64,000 nucleotides of DNA from Mucilaginibacter empetricola. GTDB taxonomy: Bacteria; Bacteroidota; Bacteroidia; Sphingobacteriales; Sphingobacteriaceae. The notes beneath the pieces were generated by a model. It was not told where the DNA came from and searched no databases. It saw nothing but the letters and a program-made list of their open reading frames with translations. Below, piece by piece: positions 1 through 10,194 of the stretch. The DNA lies in the NCBI RefSeq assembly GCF_024808665.1, contig NZ_JANUBZ010000006.1:248001-312000 (forward strand), read 5' to 3'. Position 1 is the first letter of the stretch, and each line of letters opens with the position of its first letter. Both the position numbers and the translations under genes were made by a program.

Positions 1-1399
1 TTACTGTTCCCGGTGTAATAACTGCAGGTATTAATATGTCGCTTCCGTAATTTACATTGTCATAATTTACACCCAGTTTGGCATAATTCAATTCGCCCTG
101 AAAATCAAACTTGCCAATAGAGTAATTTAAAAGGCCCACTATTTCTTTAAAATCGGCACCAAACGGATCGCCAAGTGGTTCGTTATATTGGGTATAATTT
201 ACTAGTGGATATTGATGCGAATAGGTATAAGGCTTAACCGTATTATATTCAACCAGGTAATTCAGCGCGTGCACTTTAAACAAATCGGCACCACGGAAGC
301 CTAACTGGTAGCCGTATTCTGTGCCGGTGTTAGCCGGAGCAGATTGTTGGTCAAACAATAGTTGCCCATACAGGGTGGTTTTGTTTAACACCTTGTATTT
401 GCCGTTAAAGCCGAATAAAGTGTGATCGGGTATTTGGGTCGATGGTGCCAGGGCTTTTGAAAAAAATATCGGGTTAATAAAATTAACATCAAAAGGGTGA
501 TTGGTGCCGTCGTCGTCCGATTCGGCAGCAATTATGGCATTAAAAAAGCCCAGCGATGCCCTGTTGCTTATTGTCCAGTCGATATAATGGAAGGCAGCCC
601 ATTTTTTTCTGTATGGTGCATGCTGATCTGGGAATGTAGTTGCCGTTTGATCCTGTAATAGCGACCACATGGCCATGTATTGTACCTTTTTACCCAGATT
701 AAAGGTTATCCGGAATAAAGGGTAATTGGCAGAAAAATCTGATAATAATAAAGAACGATATCCATCGCCGATGAAGGTTTTATCAACCCCCATCACCAGG
801 CTGATTGATTTTGTGGGATTATAGCCAATCAGGCCTGTGGCATATGACCAGTCTGGTGTTCCTAACGTAAACTCAAGCGCCTGGCCCGGCACCATGCCTG
901 TGGTGTGGATATAATCGGTCAAATATTCAGGGAAAGTACCCTGATTTTCATAAGCGCTGGTATAAAAAAAGAATTTTGTTCCGATAGTACCACCTACCTG
1001 AAAACCACGTGTGTTCAGGTAAGTACTCTTTTTGCCGCTCAGATCTTTTCCGATCAACAAATCGGGCAGATAATCGGCATAAAAAGTGAATTCCTTATTA
1101 CGATCATCGAAACCATGTTCGTTAAATAACTTACGGCTCAACCAGCTTTTACGGCTGCTATCAACTCCTAAATTCATCAACGAATCATATGTGGTTCTTA
1201 GTGCATTAGCGTCGCTTATAAGGTAAGGCTTAACGGCGGTATGTAAGTTGGTATTATCGAAGTAAAGCTGATCATTCAGTTTCTGGTAAAACTGATAAGA
1301 ATAGGGCTGGTAAATAACTTGAGCATAGGTTAGCTTACAGCAGAAAGTTAAAATTACTCCAATAGCGAAGAATTTTATCGCCCAATTTTTAATTACCAT
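1..1399 (-). CDS. Wzi/RemB-like outer-membrane beta-barrel protein (C-terminus cut by window edge)
   Basis: This reading frame stays open from an ATG at 1399 to the left edge, giving about 466 residues with no stop, so the C-terminus is missing. It starts with a basic N-terminus and a hydrophobic stretch ending near TYAQ, a plausible Sec signal peptide. The rest is rich in aromatic residues and alternating polar/hydrophobic segments, as in outer-membrane barrels. Phrases such as KTFIGDGYRSLLLSD and NPIFF, and the spacing of the strands, resemble the capsule-assembly Wzi family and the gliding protein RemB of Bacteroidota. Family assignment is from memory of those sequences and is moderate; export and barrel nature are safer. 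The next gene upstream on this strand is the muramidase at 1629, 229 bases away. That gap holds nothing I recognise. Confidence 0.6.
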   Translation of the reverse strand, partial: MVIKNWAIKFFAIGVILTFCCKLTYAQVIYQPYSYQFYQKLNDQLYFDNTNLHTAVKPYLISDANALRTTYDSLMNLGVDSSRKSWLSRKLFNEHGFDDRNKEFTFYADYLPDLLIGKDLSGKKSTYLNTRGFQVGGTIGTKFFFYTSAYENQGTFPEYLTDYIHTTGMVPGQALEFTLGTPDWSYATGLIGYNPTKSISLVMGVDKTFIGDGYRSLLLSDFSANYPLFRITFNLGKKVQYMAMWSLLQDQTATTFPDQHAPYRKKWAAFHYIDWTISNRASLGFFNAIIAAESDDDGTNHPFDVNFINPIFFSKALAPSTQIPDHTLFGFNGKYKVLNKTTLYGQLLFDQQSAPANTGTEYGYQLGFRGADLFKVHALNYLVEYNTVKPYTYSHQYPLVNYTQYNEPLGDPFGADFKEIVGLLNYSIGKFDFQGELNYAKLGVNYDNVNYGSDILIPAVITPGTV

Positions 1400-1628
1400 A
1401 GGGAAAAGTACAGGTTGTTTCAAATATTATTAATTACTACGATAATGGTGTCAGCATAGTTGCCGGTTTTAAAAGATAGCAGCAGATCCGGTAGAGCTAA
1501 ATCACATACTCATTTAATATTTGATAAATCTAAAAATAATTTGGCTTGGATGGGTTGATAAGGGACGAAAAAAACCAAATATTAAGAATAATGACAGCAA
1601 ATAGTACTTTTTCGGGCGGTTAATTCAT

Positions 1629-2204
1629 TCAGGCGTTTCCCTGGGCATATGGCTTGCACCTGCCAAGCCAGCTGCTTAACCATTGTTTATCGGCCGGCGT
1701 TAGGCTTACCCGCTGGTAATAATTGGCAACCCTGATGCCGTTAAATGCGGTAACAAAAAGGCTGGGTGTCTGTTTATTTATACCGGCGATAGTTAAAGAG
1801 CCTACCTGCCCATCAACACCTACAGCGCCTGGAGTAACTGTATTGCAGGCAATTTGGGCAGCTTTTGAGGCGCTGATGATACAAGGATTTACCGAGCAAT
1901 CAAACAGTGCATTTGCAACTTGCTGATCGTTTACGGTATCCAATTGCAAAGTGTCCCAATAGTTTGTTTTATAAAAACTTTGTACGTCGGTTTGCAAATC
2001 GGCGTTTTTTTCAAATAGGCTATCCAGTGTGTTTACACTGGAGCCGGGGTTGGCGGCTTTTATTGCTGTAATAATAACCCATCCGCTCCAGTTGGGGTTT
2101 TGGGAACGGTCAACCCCCATATAGGTTTCTGCTTCGCCCTGGCCCGGATTATATCCGCCCTCGGTTTGCATGGTGATATTAAATGCTGTGATAAACGCTG
2201 CCAT
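1629..2204 (-). CDS. Glycoside hydrolase family 108 muramidase (TtsA/ZliS type)
   Basis: This 191-residue protein has the family's hallmark near the N-terminus, TEGGY, with the likely catalytic Glu at residue 15. It is followed by an ETYMGVDR stretch and a W-x-G-W motif that match the GH108 N-acetylmuramidase pattern. The C-terminal third resembles the associated peptidoglycan-binding region (FNGIRVANYY, then a WLSSWLGR end). Known members cut the glycan backbone of peptidoglycan, some as phage-type endolysins, others to let toxins or secretion systems cross the wall. No signal peptide or membrane segment is visible, so the route to the periplasm is unclear. No holin or phage gene lies beside it; neighbours are a barrel protein and a response regulator. 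The fold and reaction are well supported, the physiological role is not. Confidence 0.85.
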   Translation of the reverse strand: MAAFITAFNITMQTEGGYNPGQGEAETYMGVDRSQNPNWSGWVIITAIKAANPGSSVNTLDSLFEKNADLQTDVQSFYKTNYWDTLQLDTVNDQQVANALFDCSVNPCIISASKAAQIACNTVTPGAVGVDGQVGSLTIAGINKQTPSLFVTAFNGIRVANYYQRVSLTPADKQWLSSWLGRCKPYAQGNA

Positions 2205-2455
2205 GATAGTTTGATTTATTATTTAAATTTATTTGTAATTAATATATCAGTCAAGCGTGTTTTTACGCAATTTTTATTATTAAAACACTTAATTATCAGT
2301 CTGATATAAGTGAGTGTTTATTGGAAAAGATATTGAGAGAGTAGTTTTTATTAACTAAAAATTTGGGTGAAATTAAATTAGAACGAATTTGCCGAAACTA
2401 TAAAATTATTTGTTTTTGTAAAATGAAATTCATAGTTTCACCAATCACGACACCA

Positions 2456-2836
2456 ATGAATAACCCTGATAAAAAGATCATCATATTTGACGATGACGAA
2501 GACATCCTTTCCATTTGCAGCTTTATTTTAGAAGAGCAAGGTTGGACCGTACATGCCTTTACCGATTGCAATAATATTGTAGAAAAAGTTTCGGCCATTT
2601 TACCTGCAGTGATTTTGATGGATAACTGGATCCCCGACGATGGCGGCATTATTGCAACCCAAACCCTTAAAAAGAATGAGGATCTGAAAAATATACCGGT
2701 AATATATTTTTCGGCTAATAGCGATATTCAATTACTTGCCAATCATGCAGGTGCCGAAACATACCTGGCAAAACCATTTGATTTGGAAGAGTTGGAGCGC
2801 GTTATCAATAATGTTTTGCTAAGCAGCGCACAGTAA
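2456..2836 (+). CDS. Single-domain response regulator (CheY-like receiver)
   Basis: A stand-alone receiver domain of about 126 residues. It has the acidic cluster DDDE at residues 12-15, the phosphoacceptor Asp56 in ILMDNW, the switch Ser86 in YFSAN and the conserved Lys106 in LAKPFD. All residues needed for phosphotransfer are present and no output domain follows. The frame is open further upstream (an in-frame ATG at 2423 and a GTG-type start near 2363). I prefer the ATG at 2456 because it puts the first beta strand right at the N-terminus, as is usual for this family. No histidine kinase is adjacent, so its partner is unknown. A long perfect dyad terminator follows immediately. Confidence 0.85.
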   Translation: MNNPDKKIIIFDDDEDILSICSFILEEQGWTVHAFTDCNNIVEKVSAILPAVILMDNWIPDDGGIIATQTLKKNEDLKNIPVIYFSANSDIQLLANHAGAETYLAKPFDLEELERVINNVLLSSAQ

Positions 2837-2841
2837 TAAAA

Positions 2842-2900
2842 ATCAATAAAAACGAAAAGCTCCCTGTTCATAAAACAGGGAGCTTTTCGTTTTTATTGAT
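2842..2900. terminator. Bidirectional terminator, 27-bp perfect dyad
   Basis: Two 27-base arms (2842-2868 and 2874-2900) are perfect reverse complements around a 5-base loop. The GC core AGCTCCCTGTT is flanked by A and T runs, so it can end transcripts from both sides. It lies between convergent genes and its right arm contains the stop codon and last codon of the TonB-type receptor. Confidence 0.9.
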
Positions 2901-5820
2901 CTCCTGATGGGCCGCCAGGGCCGCCGCCACCAGGACCACCGCCGCCGCCATTTCTTCTGAATCCACGTATGCCGTTATCCTGAGTAGGTACTTTGCCTGC
3001 AAATTTTTGCAATCTTAAAGTGAAGGTTGCTAAATAATAGCGGGCAAGCCTGTTAACACGTGTTTCGGTTATTGAACTGGCTGTTTGGGTTGATGTGAAT
3101 CCGGTATTTTCGTTAAACAAGTCAAATGCCGAAAGGCGAATAGTACCTCTGTGGTCTTTCATGAACCTGCGTTCAACATATAAGTTTAAAATGTTAGGGT
3201 TGGTAACCTGTAAGTTTGAGGCATAGCCATAATTGGTTGCCTTGGTATAGTCGTAGCTAAAGGTCCAGTCGCCAAAATAGTTTTTTCCGTTAAGGCCCAC
3301 GTTCCACGTGCGAACGTTTGATGTACCATTGGTGATATCATTTTGAACCGAGTTGTTGGTTTTGTTGATAGCGTAATTGGTTAAAAACTGTGCGTCAATT
3401 ACATCGGTTATATCAACCCTGAATTGTAACTGCGGCGTAAACTGCAAGTTCTTGGCTAAGTTTTTTTCCATTGTAGATTTATATTGACCTGGGGCGATTG
3501 AATCCACACTGGTTAAAAAACCTACATTATTGGCATAAGTTGCTGTACCTCTAAAATATAATGTGAATTTACGGTTGTCCCAGGGCTTGGCATAGGTTAA
3601 CTGTGCAGAGGTGGTATTGTAGCCGCTGGTATTTAAATATTGAGTTAAAATGGTGTTCTGAAATCTTGGATCGGGCGTATAATGGCTTGGGTAGGTGGTA
3701 GTATTGGTAGCTACGTAATTTGATATAGCCTGATACTGTATGCTCGCAAAAAATATATCGCCTGTGGCAAAACTAAAGTTGTTATACCTGATGGAAAAAT
3801 TATTGGTAAACTGGGGTTTTAAATCTGGATTACCTTCTACTGGATACAGCGCATTTGAAAAGTCAGTAACCGGTTGTAATTGCGAAAAGCTCGGCGTACT
3901 GCTCGATCCGTTATAATTTACGGTGAAGTTTCTGCTCCTTGAAAAATTATAAACAAATCTGGCGGTTGGTATAATATTAAATGTTGTTACATGCGTATTA
4001 ATTCCTGTAGTTTCTGAATTGCCATCTAAAGTACCGGGCTGAGCAGCTATACCCAGCGTATAGTTGTATTTCTTTTGTATAAAACGATAATTTAAACCAA
4101 ATTTATTGGTGATAAATGTATAATTATATAAGTTGGTTAAAGCACTATCGCTTCTGAATGCAAAACTTGCCGGGTCAAATAACGTATCTGTTTGCTTATT
4201 GTTAGTTGTAACAGAATAGTTGAGCGCATAGTTAAATTCAAGATAAGAAAGCTTCCCAATTGGCAAAAGATAGGATACAGTTGTACCGTAACTATTGGTG
4301 CGACTATAAGTATTAACCATTTGATTAAGCGGAGCCGTAGGAACACCCTGTGTATAATCATAAATCGGGTTTTGGTAGGCCCAGCTTGGTGCCGAATTTA
4401 AAGTAACGTTAATACTTAAATTATGACGACGCTTGAATTTATGATTAAACAAAACCGTTAATCCATAAGTAGGTGCCTGCGAGTTGGCATTTGTTAAAGA
4501 GTTGTAGGCGGTTGTATCACCTCTGGTGCCACTTCTTACTAAATTAACACCTTCGTTTTCGTTAGTAGTTGTGCCTGCGTAAGAAAAGGTGGGCGTAATT
4601 TTTAAATAATTAATAGTATCCGGTTTATACTCCATATTCCAGGTAAACCGGTGATTAATATTCTTGTCATTTTCAACACTGTTTTGATTTTGTGTTGAAG
4701 GGTTAACCGGCGAAGTATTTTGTTGATTGGTGAGGGTGTTAGTAGATACGCTATTGTCAGAAAAGCTATAACTGCCGTAAACAGAAAGAGACTTGCCCCA
4801 TTGATCGCGGAAATTGGCGCCGATTGAATGGGCATCTGTTAAACCGTTTTGAGTGGTGATAAGGCTGCCGTTATTAGCTCCGCCACGGGCTGCGTTTCCA
4901 CGACCGCCGCCACCACCAACGCCACCGCCACCGTTTGTGCTGCCAAAGCTAAAGGTATTTACATTAGTATTATTAATGCTCCCCAGTAAGGCAATTTGCT
5001 GATCCCCATTAAAGTTAAATGCATTAACTGAACCTATGTACCTGTTTTGATCAGGAATGCCCTGGCTTTGCGGTAGTGCGTCTTCACCGTCGCCAACGGT
5101 AGCTTGTCCAAAATATCCGTAGTTTTTATCTTTTCTGATGGTGATGTTCATTATTTTATCAGGCTCACCTGTTTTAACACCCGTTAAATTTGCTTGATCG
5201 CCATAATCATCAATCATCTGAACATTTTCAACAACATCGGCCGGCAAATTCTTTGTGACGCTCTGCACGTCGCCTCCCATAAAATCTTTACCGTTGATGC
5301 GTACTTTTGTTACCTGTTTTCCTTGTGTGGTAATGTTTCCATTTACATCAACGTCCACACCCGGCAGTTTTTTAATCAAATCCTCAACAGGGGCATTTTC
5401 TCGCACTTTAAATGCACTGGCCTTATACTCAACGGTATCTTCCTTTAATGTTATTGGTATAACTCCAACTATAGTTACCTGGTTGAGCATTTTTGATTCA
5501 GATTTTAAAATTATGATACCCAAATCAGCAGGGCCATTCGTATTATCTAAAGTATAATGCCGCCTTAGTTTTTGATACCCGATTGATGTTATCGAGATTA
5601 CTAATTTACTTCCCATAACGCCGGTAAATACAAATTTTCCATTTGCATCGGCGGTTGTGGTAACGCTATCGGCCTTGTCGGAAGTTAATGTTATTGCGCT
5701 TCCGGGTAATGTAAGTTTGGTTGAATCAATAACAGTTCCATGTACCTCCCTGCCGTTCTGCGCGTAAGCGTATGATGCAGACAGAAAAATAATTATAAAA
5801 AGGGGTATCAATGATCTCAT
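2893..5820 (-). CDS. TonB-dependent receptor-like outer-membrane beta-barrel protein with Gly-rich tail
   Basis: A 975-residue outer-membrane protein. Residues 1-20 form a signal peptide ending AYAQ. Residues about 25-105 are a carboxypeptidase-regulatory-like beta-sandwich. Residues about 130-230 are a plug domain with LPGVDVDVNG and RINGKDF motifs. The rest is a large barrel of the OMP_b-brl_3 type common in Sphingobacteriaceae. Two Gly-rich stretches stand out: one near residues 296-312 inside the barrel, and a run of Gly and Pro at the extreme C-terminus after the last likely strand. Normal TonB receptors end on an aromatic residue; this one ends in GDQ. No SusD partner is adjacent, so it is not a standard polysaccharide-utilisation pair. 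The ligand is unknown. Confidence 0.88.
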   Translation of the reverse strand: MRSLIPLFIIIFLSASYAYAQNGREVHGTVIDSTKLTLPGSAITLTSDKADSVTTTADANGKFVFTGVMGSKLVISITSIGYQKLRRHYTLDNTNGPADLGIIILKSESKMLNQVTIVGVIPITLKEDTVEYKASAFKVRENAPVEDLIKKLPGVDVDVNGNITTQGKQVTKVRINGKDFMGGDVQSVTKNLPADVVENVQMIDDYGDQANLTGVKTGEPDKIMNITIRKDKNYGYFGQATVGDGEDALPQSQGIPDQNRYIGSVNAFNFNGDQQIALLGSINNTNVNTFSFGSTNGGGGVGGGGGRGNAARGGANNGSLITTQNGLTDAHSIGANFRDQWGKSLSVYGSYSFSDNSVSTNTLTNQQNTSPVNPSTQNQNSVENDKNINHRFTWNMEYKPDTINYLKITPTFSYAGTTTNENEGVNLVRSGTRGDTTAYNSLTNANSQAPTYGLTVLFNHKFKRRHNLSINVTLNSAPSWAYQNPIYDYTQGVPTAPLNQMVNTYSRTNSYGTTVSYLLPIGKLSYLEFNYALNYSVTTNNKQTDTLFDPASFAFRSDSALTNLYNYTFITNKFGLNYRFIQKKYNYTLGIAAQPGTLDGNSETTGINTHVTTFNIIPTARFVYNFSRSRNFTVNYNGSSSTPSFSQLQPVTDFSNALYPVEGNPDLKPQFTNNFSIRYNNFSFATGDIFFASIQYQAISNYVATNTTTYPSHYTPDPRFQNTILTQYLNTSGYNTTSAQLTYAKPWDNRKFTLYFRGTATYANNVGFLTSVDSIAPGQYKSTMEKNLAKNLQFTPQLQFRVDITDVIDAQFLTNYAINKTNNSVQNDITNGTSNVRTWNVGLNGKNYFGDWTFSYDYTKATNYGYASNLQVTNPNILNLYVERRFMKDHRGTIRLSAFDLFNENTGFTSTQTASSITETRVNRLARYYLATFTLRLQKFAGKVPTQDNGIRGFRRNGGGGGPGGGGPGGPSGDQ

Positions 5821-5954
5821 AGATAGTTTAAGTAGTGTTTAAAGTTTTAACAATATCAATCAGACACAAATAAAACGCAAATGTTTATTTGTTAAATGTT
5901 AAATGTTTAATAATCATATCATTGTTACAATAAGCCACAGGTTGTATAATGCAA

Positions 5955-5981
5955 AAAGCCTTCCGGATTCCGGGAGGCTTT
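5955..5981 (-). terminator. Rho-independent terminator after the collagen-like gene
   Basis: Arms 5955-5966 and 5970-5981 pair with one mismatch (AAAGCCT against AGGCTTT around a CCGG core). Read on the minus strand the stem is followed by a run of T, as expected for the end of the gene at 6011. Confidence 0.8.
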
Positions 5982-6010
5982 CAGTTATAGTATTATAGAT
6001 TGAAAACTAT

Positions 6011-6874
<864 letters not shown>

Positions 6875-7088
6875 CTACGTAAGTTTTAACGTTTGGTTAC
6901 AAATTCACACGCTTTATAATATTTTACTTGATACCTACGTAATAAAACAAGCGTAGAATGCGCAAAATCAATTAACAATTGTGGGGATTTTTTTGCAGAT
7001 GATTAAAACTTTTTGGCTATCAATGTGTAAATAATATTTATATAGCCAAATCATTGCCTTTTTCGCTTTATTTCTTAAAAAATCTTTT

Positions 7089-7361
7089 ATGACTAAAACG
7101 AATTTATCACTGCATTCCAAAATTCATCATTGGATAGATTCCATTGGTTTTAGCCTTAATGGATCGCAAACAAATGATAAGAACAACATCACTACCAATC
7201 ACTACTTTTTTGAAACATTTAATTTTTTTGAAAACGCGAAGAATGATGATCTTAAAAATTCAAAATTCCTTTGCTTTGATGCTTATGGAGAAGTGATTAT
7301 CGTTAAATCATTACTCGATCTCCAGACAGCCTTTTTCGAAAATATTAGTCAGTTAAAATGA
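7089..7361 (+). CDS. Small protein of unknown function
   Basis: A 90-residue protein from an ATG at 7089. It is rich in Asn, Lys and Phe, has no signal peptide, membrane segment or motif that I recognise, and ends in a hydrophobic-polar helix-like stretch (LLDLQTAFFENISQLK). It is followed by a good bidirectional terminator, which argues that it is a real transcription unit. About 40 bases upstream there is an inverted repeat (TTTGGCTAT at 7012-7020 with its complement at 7042-7050), which could be an operator or a 5' leader hairpin. The base composition is more A+T-rich than the neighbours. It could be a lineage-specific orphan gene. Confidence 0.55.
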   Translation: MTKTNLSLHSKIHHWIDSIGFSLNGSQTNDKNNITTNHYFFETFNFFENAKNDDLKNSKFLCFDAYGEVIIVKSLLDLQTAFFENISQLK

Positions 7362-7410
7362 TAAAGTACGTGTAAGGTTTTTGTGGGTGCAAAGGTACAA
7401 TATATCGATC

Positions 7411-7452
7411 AAAAAAGAAGTCCTGCTATGTGAATAACAGGACTTCTTTTTT
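7411..7452. terminator. Bidirectional terminator
   Basis: Arms 7411-7425 and 7438-7452 are perfect 15-base complements (AAAAAAGAAGTCCTG and its partner), with A and T runs outside the GC core. It separates the small gene at 7089 from the convergent metalloprotease gene. Confidence 0.9.
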
Positions 7453-7476
7453 TGATGGTTAGATAATTACAACTCT

Positions 7477-10089
7477 TTAATAAGAATCGGGTTCCATTTT
7501 GTCGTTAGCCGGTTCATCTGTTAATCCCCTGCCACCGCCTGCTGCAGGCACATTTACAATTGGCCTGGTTGGGTTTAATGCTTCTTTTATACGCAAGTGA
7601 AGATCTGCATAATGAGCAGCTGTTATGGCATCGCCGCCTTTTGGCAAACGGGCATCAATCAGTTTCAATTCGGCACGAACCATTGGCCTGATGTCAGATA
7701 GCACAATATTGATAGGTGTTAAACCAAAACTGGCTAACTGCGCCGGGGTAATGCCTGGGTAAACCCGGGTAAGATCATCATTAAGCAGGCTTTTTAAGTC
7801 TTCAACATAACCACGTTGCAGGTTGCGTTTAAATGCATCGGGTTTTCCATTAACAAAAATGCCTGTGCGCAGGTCGGTAAATAAATCAGCGACGGTGTAA
7901 GCACCTAAGCCATTTTTGGTTTCGTTGTCATACATACGGGCCAATCTCCATGGGGCCAATATGTTTGCCAGTGTATTTGTCTGTACTCCTTTAATGCGGG
8001 TAAGCATTAAGCCATTGTCAAATTTGCTTAACTCATGGCTATCTATCAGCCAAAGTGGTGTGCTGAAAAGCTGTTGATTGAAGAATAATACAGCCTCTTT
8101 TTGTCTGCTTTTGCTTACAAAATCATAAACGGCTCCTGTTTGGTCGTAAGTTTTAAAGTTTTCATTCATGCCGCCAATATTGGTAACAACATGCCCCATG
8201 TATCTTTGATATTGGGTTAAAACTTCCAGATAAATTTCCGACAAATCAGCATAGCCTTCACCTTTTTGATAGGTCCAGGTTTCAATATTTGGTAATATGC
8301 GTTTTAGGTTGGCAATACCATAGGTGCCTGCTTTCATGGCATTATCGCCAAGGTCTTCGCTTTGTAGGCGCGGATCGAGCGAAGTGCCTTGTCTGCCATA
8401 ATAATAAAGTGGATTGCCGGCTTTTTCTTTTACCCAGGCATCCAGTAGTTCTTTTTCTTGTTTTGCAGATTTATTGCCAGGAAACCAGCTATAGCCCCAT
8501 TTAATGGCCCATTTATCATACTCGCCAATTTGCGGGTAAAAATGAGTTACGCCATCGCCGGGCTGTGCAATATAATTGAAACGGGCATAGTCCATAATAG
8601 AAGGAGCCGTGCCGTGTTTGTCGGTAAATGATTTCGATCTTAACGAATCAACCGGGTAAGCATAGCTTGATCCAAAGTTATGTGGTAAACCTAAAGTGTG
8701 TCCCACTTCATGCGATGAAACAAAGCGAATCAGTTCGCCCATTTGTTCATCAGTAAATTTAGCATGACGGGCATCGGCGTTTGAGGCAGCTGTTTGTACA
8801 AAGTACCAGTTGCGCAATAACTCCATAACGTTATGGTACCAGCCCACATGGCTCTCCAATATTTCGCCTGTACGCGGGTCTGAAATGTGAGGGCCATAAG
8901 CGTTCTCTACATCAGATGCAAAATACCTGATAACGCTATAGCGGGCATCTTCTGTGCTGAAATCCGGATCTTCTTTTGCTGTTGGCGCTTCTTTGCCAAC
9001 AATAGCGTTTTTAAAACCGGCAGTCTCAAAAGCAACATTCCAGTCGTTAACTCCCTGTATTAAATATGGGACCCATTTTTTTGGCGTCGCCGGATCAATA
9101 TAAAAAACAATTTGTTTTTTTGGTTCAACCAATTCACCGCGAGCATAAGCAGCTTCATCTTTTGGTTCCAGTTTCCAGCGGTGTATGTATGCGGTTACTT
9201 CAGCCTTTTGAGCGTCTGTACCATAATCTGTTTGGTGTTGTCCAAAAAAGCCAACCCTGTCATCACTTAAACGCGCTTTCATAGCCATTTTTGGCAATAA
9301 AAGCATGGATGTATTTAACTCAAATGTTACGGCTGCATTGGTATTATCGGTTGGTGATTCTGCTGCACGATAAGTTTTTAAAACACGGGCCTCAATGTTT
9401 ATCGGGAAGCTCTTTATGGTATCGATGTATGAACGTGAGTTATCAAGCCCTGAAACTTTATAGGCTTTCTTTAGTTCGTCAGATATACCAATGGCAGCAA
9501 TGTCACCATTGTAAAAATCGGTTACATCAATTACCACACCGGTGGTGTCTTTATTAAAAGCTTTTATATCAAAGGAAGCCAGTATAGCATCCAGATTTGA
9601 GTTTTTAACCGAGCGGTACATATCAGAAGTACTATCGGCTCTAATAGAATAGCTTGGTACTTTTATAAAAATCTGCTTGTCGTGACGTTCCCATTTCCAA
9701 ACCTGATCGTTCGACTCCTCGCCACCATATTGCTGGTTGGATACTTTAACATCCGCAGGAGTTTTTGCCAGGCGGGTTACCATCAGCATCTCGCGGTTAA
9801 GCAACGAGTCGGGTATCTCAAAATAATACTTGCCATCAACTTTGTAGGTGTTAAAAAGTCCCTTATCAACTTTGGTTTTGGCCGGGATAACATCGCTGAA
9901 TTTTTTAATTCCTTCTTTTTTTGCTGGACCCACGGTAGCGGTAGCTGTTGATCCGGCTGCGGTTGAAGTAGTTTTAATGGTAACTGTAGGTGTTACAGCC
10001 TGTTTTTTTGTTGCGCACGAATTTGCGAGAATAGCAATTGCTAACGCGGAGACGAACAGGTTTTGCCCTGTTTTAAAAAATGAGGTCAT
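7477..10089 (-). CDS. Secreted zinc-dependent metalloprotease lipoprotein (DUF5118/DUF5117/metzincin)
   Basis: An 870-residue protein with a lipoprotein signal (hydrophobic stretch ending ANSC, lipidated Cys near residue 26). The N-terminal part fits DUF5118 (FSDVIPA, then GLFNTYKVDGKYYFEIPD) followed by the DUF5117 region. The catalytic domain carries HEVGHTLGLPH at residues 460-470, a full metzincin-type HExxHxxGxxH zinc site with Glu461 as general base; a conserved Met turn probably follows in SIMDYARFNY. The C-terminal third is the extension usual in this family. Length and order agree with the zinc-dependent metalloproteases found in many Bacteroidota. It is probably anchored to a membrane and acts on proteins outside the cytoplasm; the substrate is unknown. 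It stands alone. Confidence 0.9.
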   Translation of the reverse strand: MTSFFKTGQNLFVSALAIAILANSCATKKQAVTPTVTIKTTSTAAGSTATATVGPAKKEGIKKFSDVIPAKTKVDKGLFNTYKVDGKYYFEIPDSLLNREMLMVTRLAKTPADVKVSNQQYGGEESNDQVWKWERHDKQIFIKVPSYSIRADSTSDMYRSVKNSNLDAILASFDIKAFNKDTTGVVIDVTDFYNGDIAAIGISDELKKAYKVSGLDNSRSYIDTIKSFPINIEARVLKTYRAAESPTDNTNAAVTFELNTSMLLLPKMAMKARLSDDRVGFFGQHQTDYGTDAQKAEVTAYIHRWKLEPKDEAAYARGELVEPKKQIVFYIDPATPKKWVPYLIQGVNDWNVAFETAGFKNAIVGKEAPTAKEDPDFSTEDARYSVIRYFASDVENAYGPHISDPRTGEILESHVGWYHNVMELLRNWYFVQTAASNADARHAKFTDEQMGELIRFVSSHEVGHTLGLPHNFGSSYAYPVDSLRSKSFTDKHGTAPSIMDYARFNYIAQPGDGVTHFYPQIGEYDKWAIKWGYSWFPGNKSAKQEKELLDAWVKEKAGNPLYYYGRQGTSLDPRLQSEDLGDNAMKAGTYGIANLKRILPNIETWTYQKGEGYADLSEIYLEVLTQYQRYMGHVVTNIGGMNENFKTYDQTGAVYDFVSKSRQKEAVLFFNQQLFSTPLWLIDSHELSKFDNGLMLTRIKGVQTNTLANILAPWRLARMYDNETKNGLGAYTVADLFTDLRTGIFVNGKPDAFKRNLQRGYVEDLKSLLNDDLTRVYPGITPAQLASFGLTPINIVLSDIRPMVRAELKLIDARLPKGGDAITAAHYADLHLRIKEALNPTRPIVNVPAAGGGRGLTDEPANDKMEPDSY

Positions 10090-10194
10090 ATATATAGTCG
10101 ATACTTAATTAAGTGACAAAATGTAAACTTATGTAAAATAAAAGCTATTTGTCAACAGAAATATTTTTGTTACAAATTGAAGAGTGAATCCATT

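Noticed and set aside
905..1129. Small plus-strand open frame
   Set aside because: It runs antisense to the continuous barrel-protein frame, which has clear family features and a signal peptide.
1629..2204. Remnant of a prophage
   Set aside because: Only one lysozyme-like gene is present; no integrase, capsid, tail or holin gene is near.
5194..5557. Two plus-strand frames inside the TonB-type receptor gene
   Set aside because: They have no family features and no start signals, and lie antisense to a well-supported gene.
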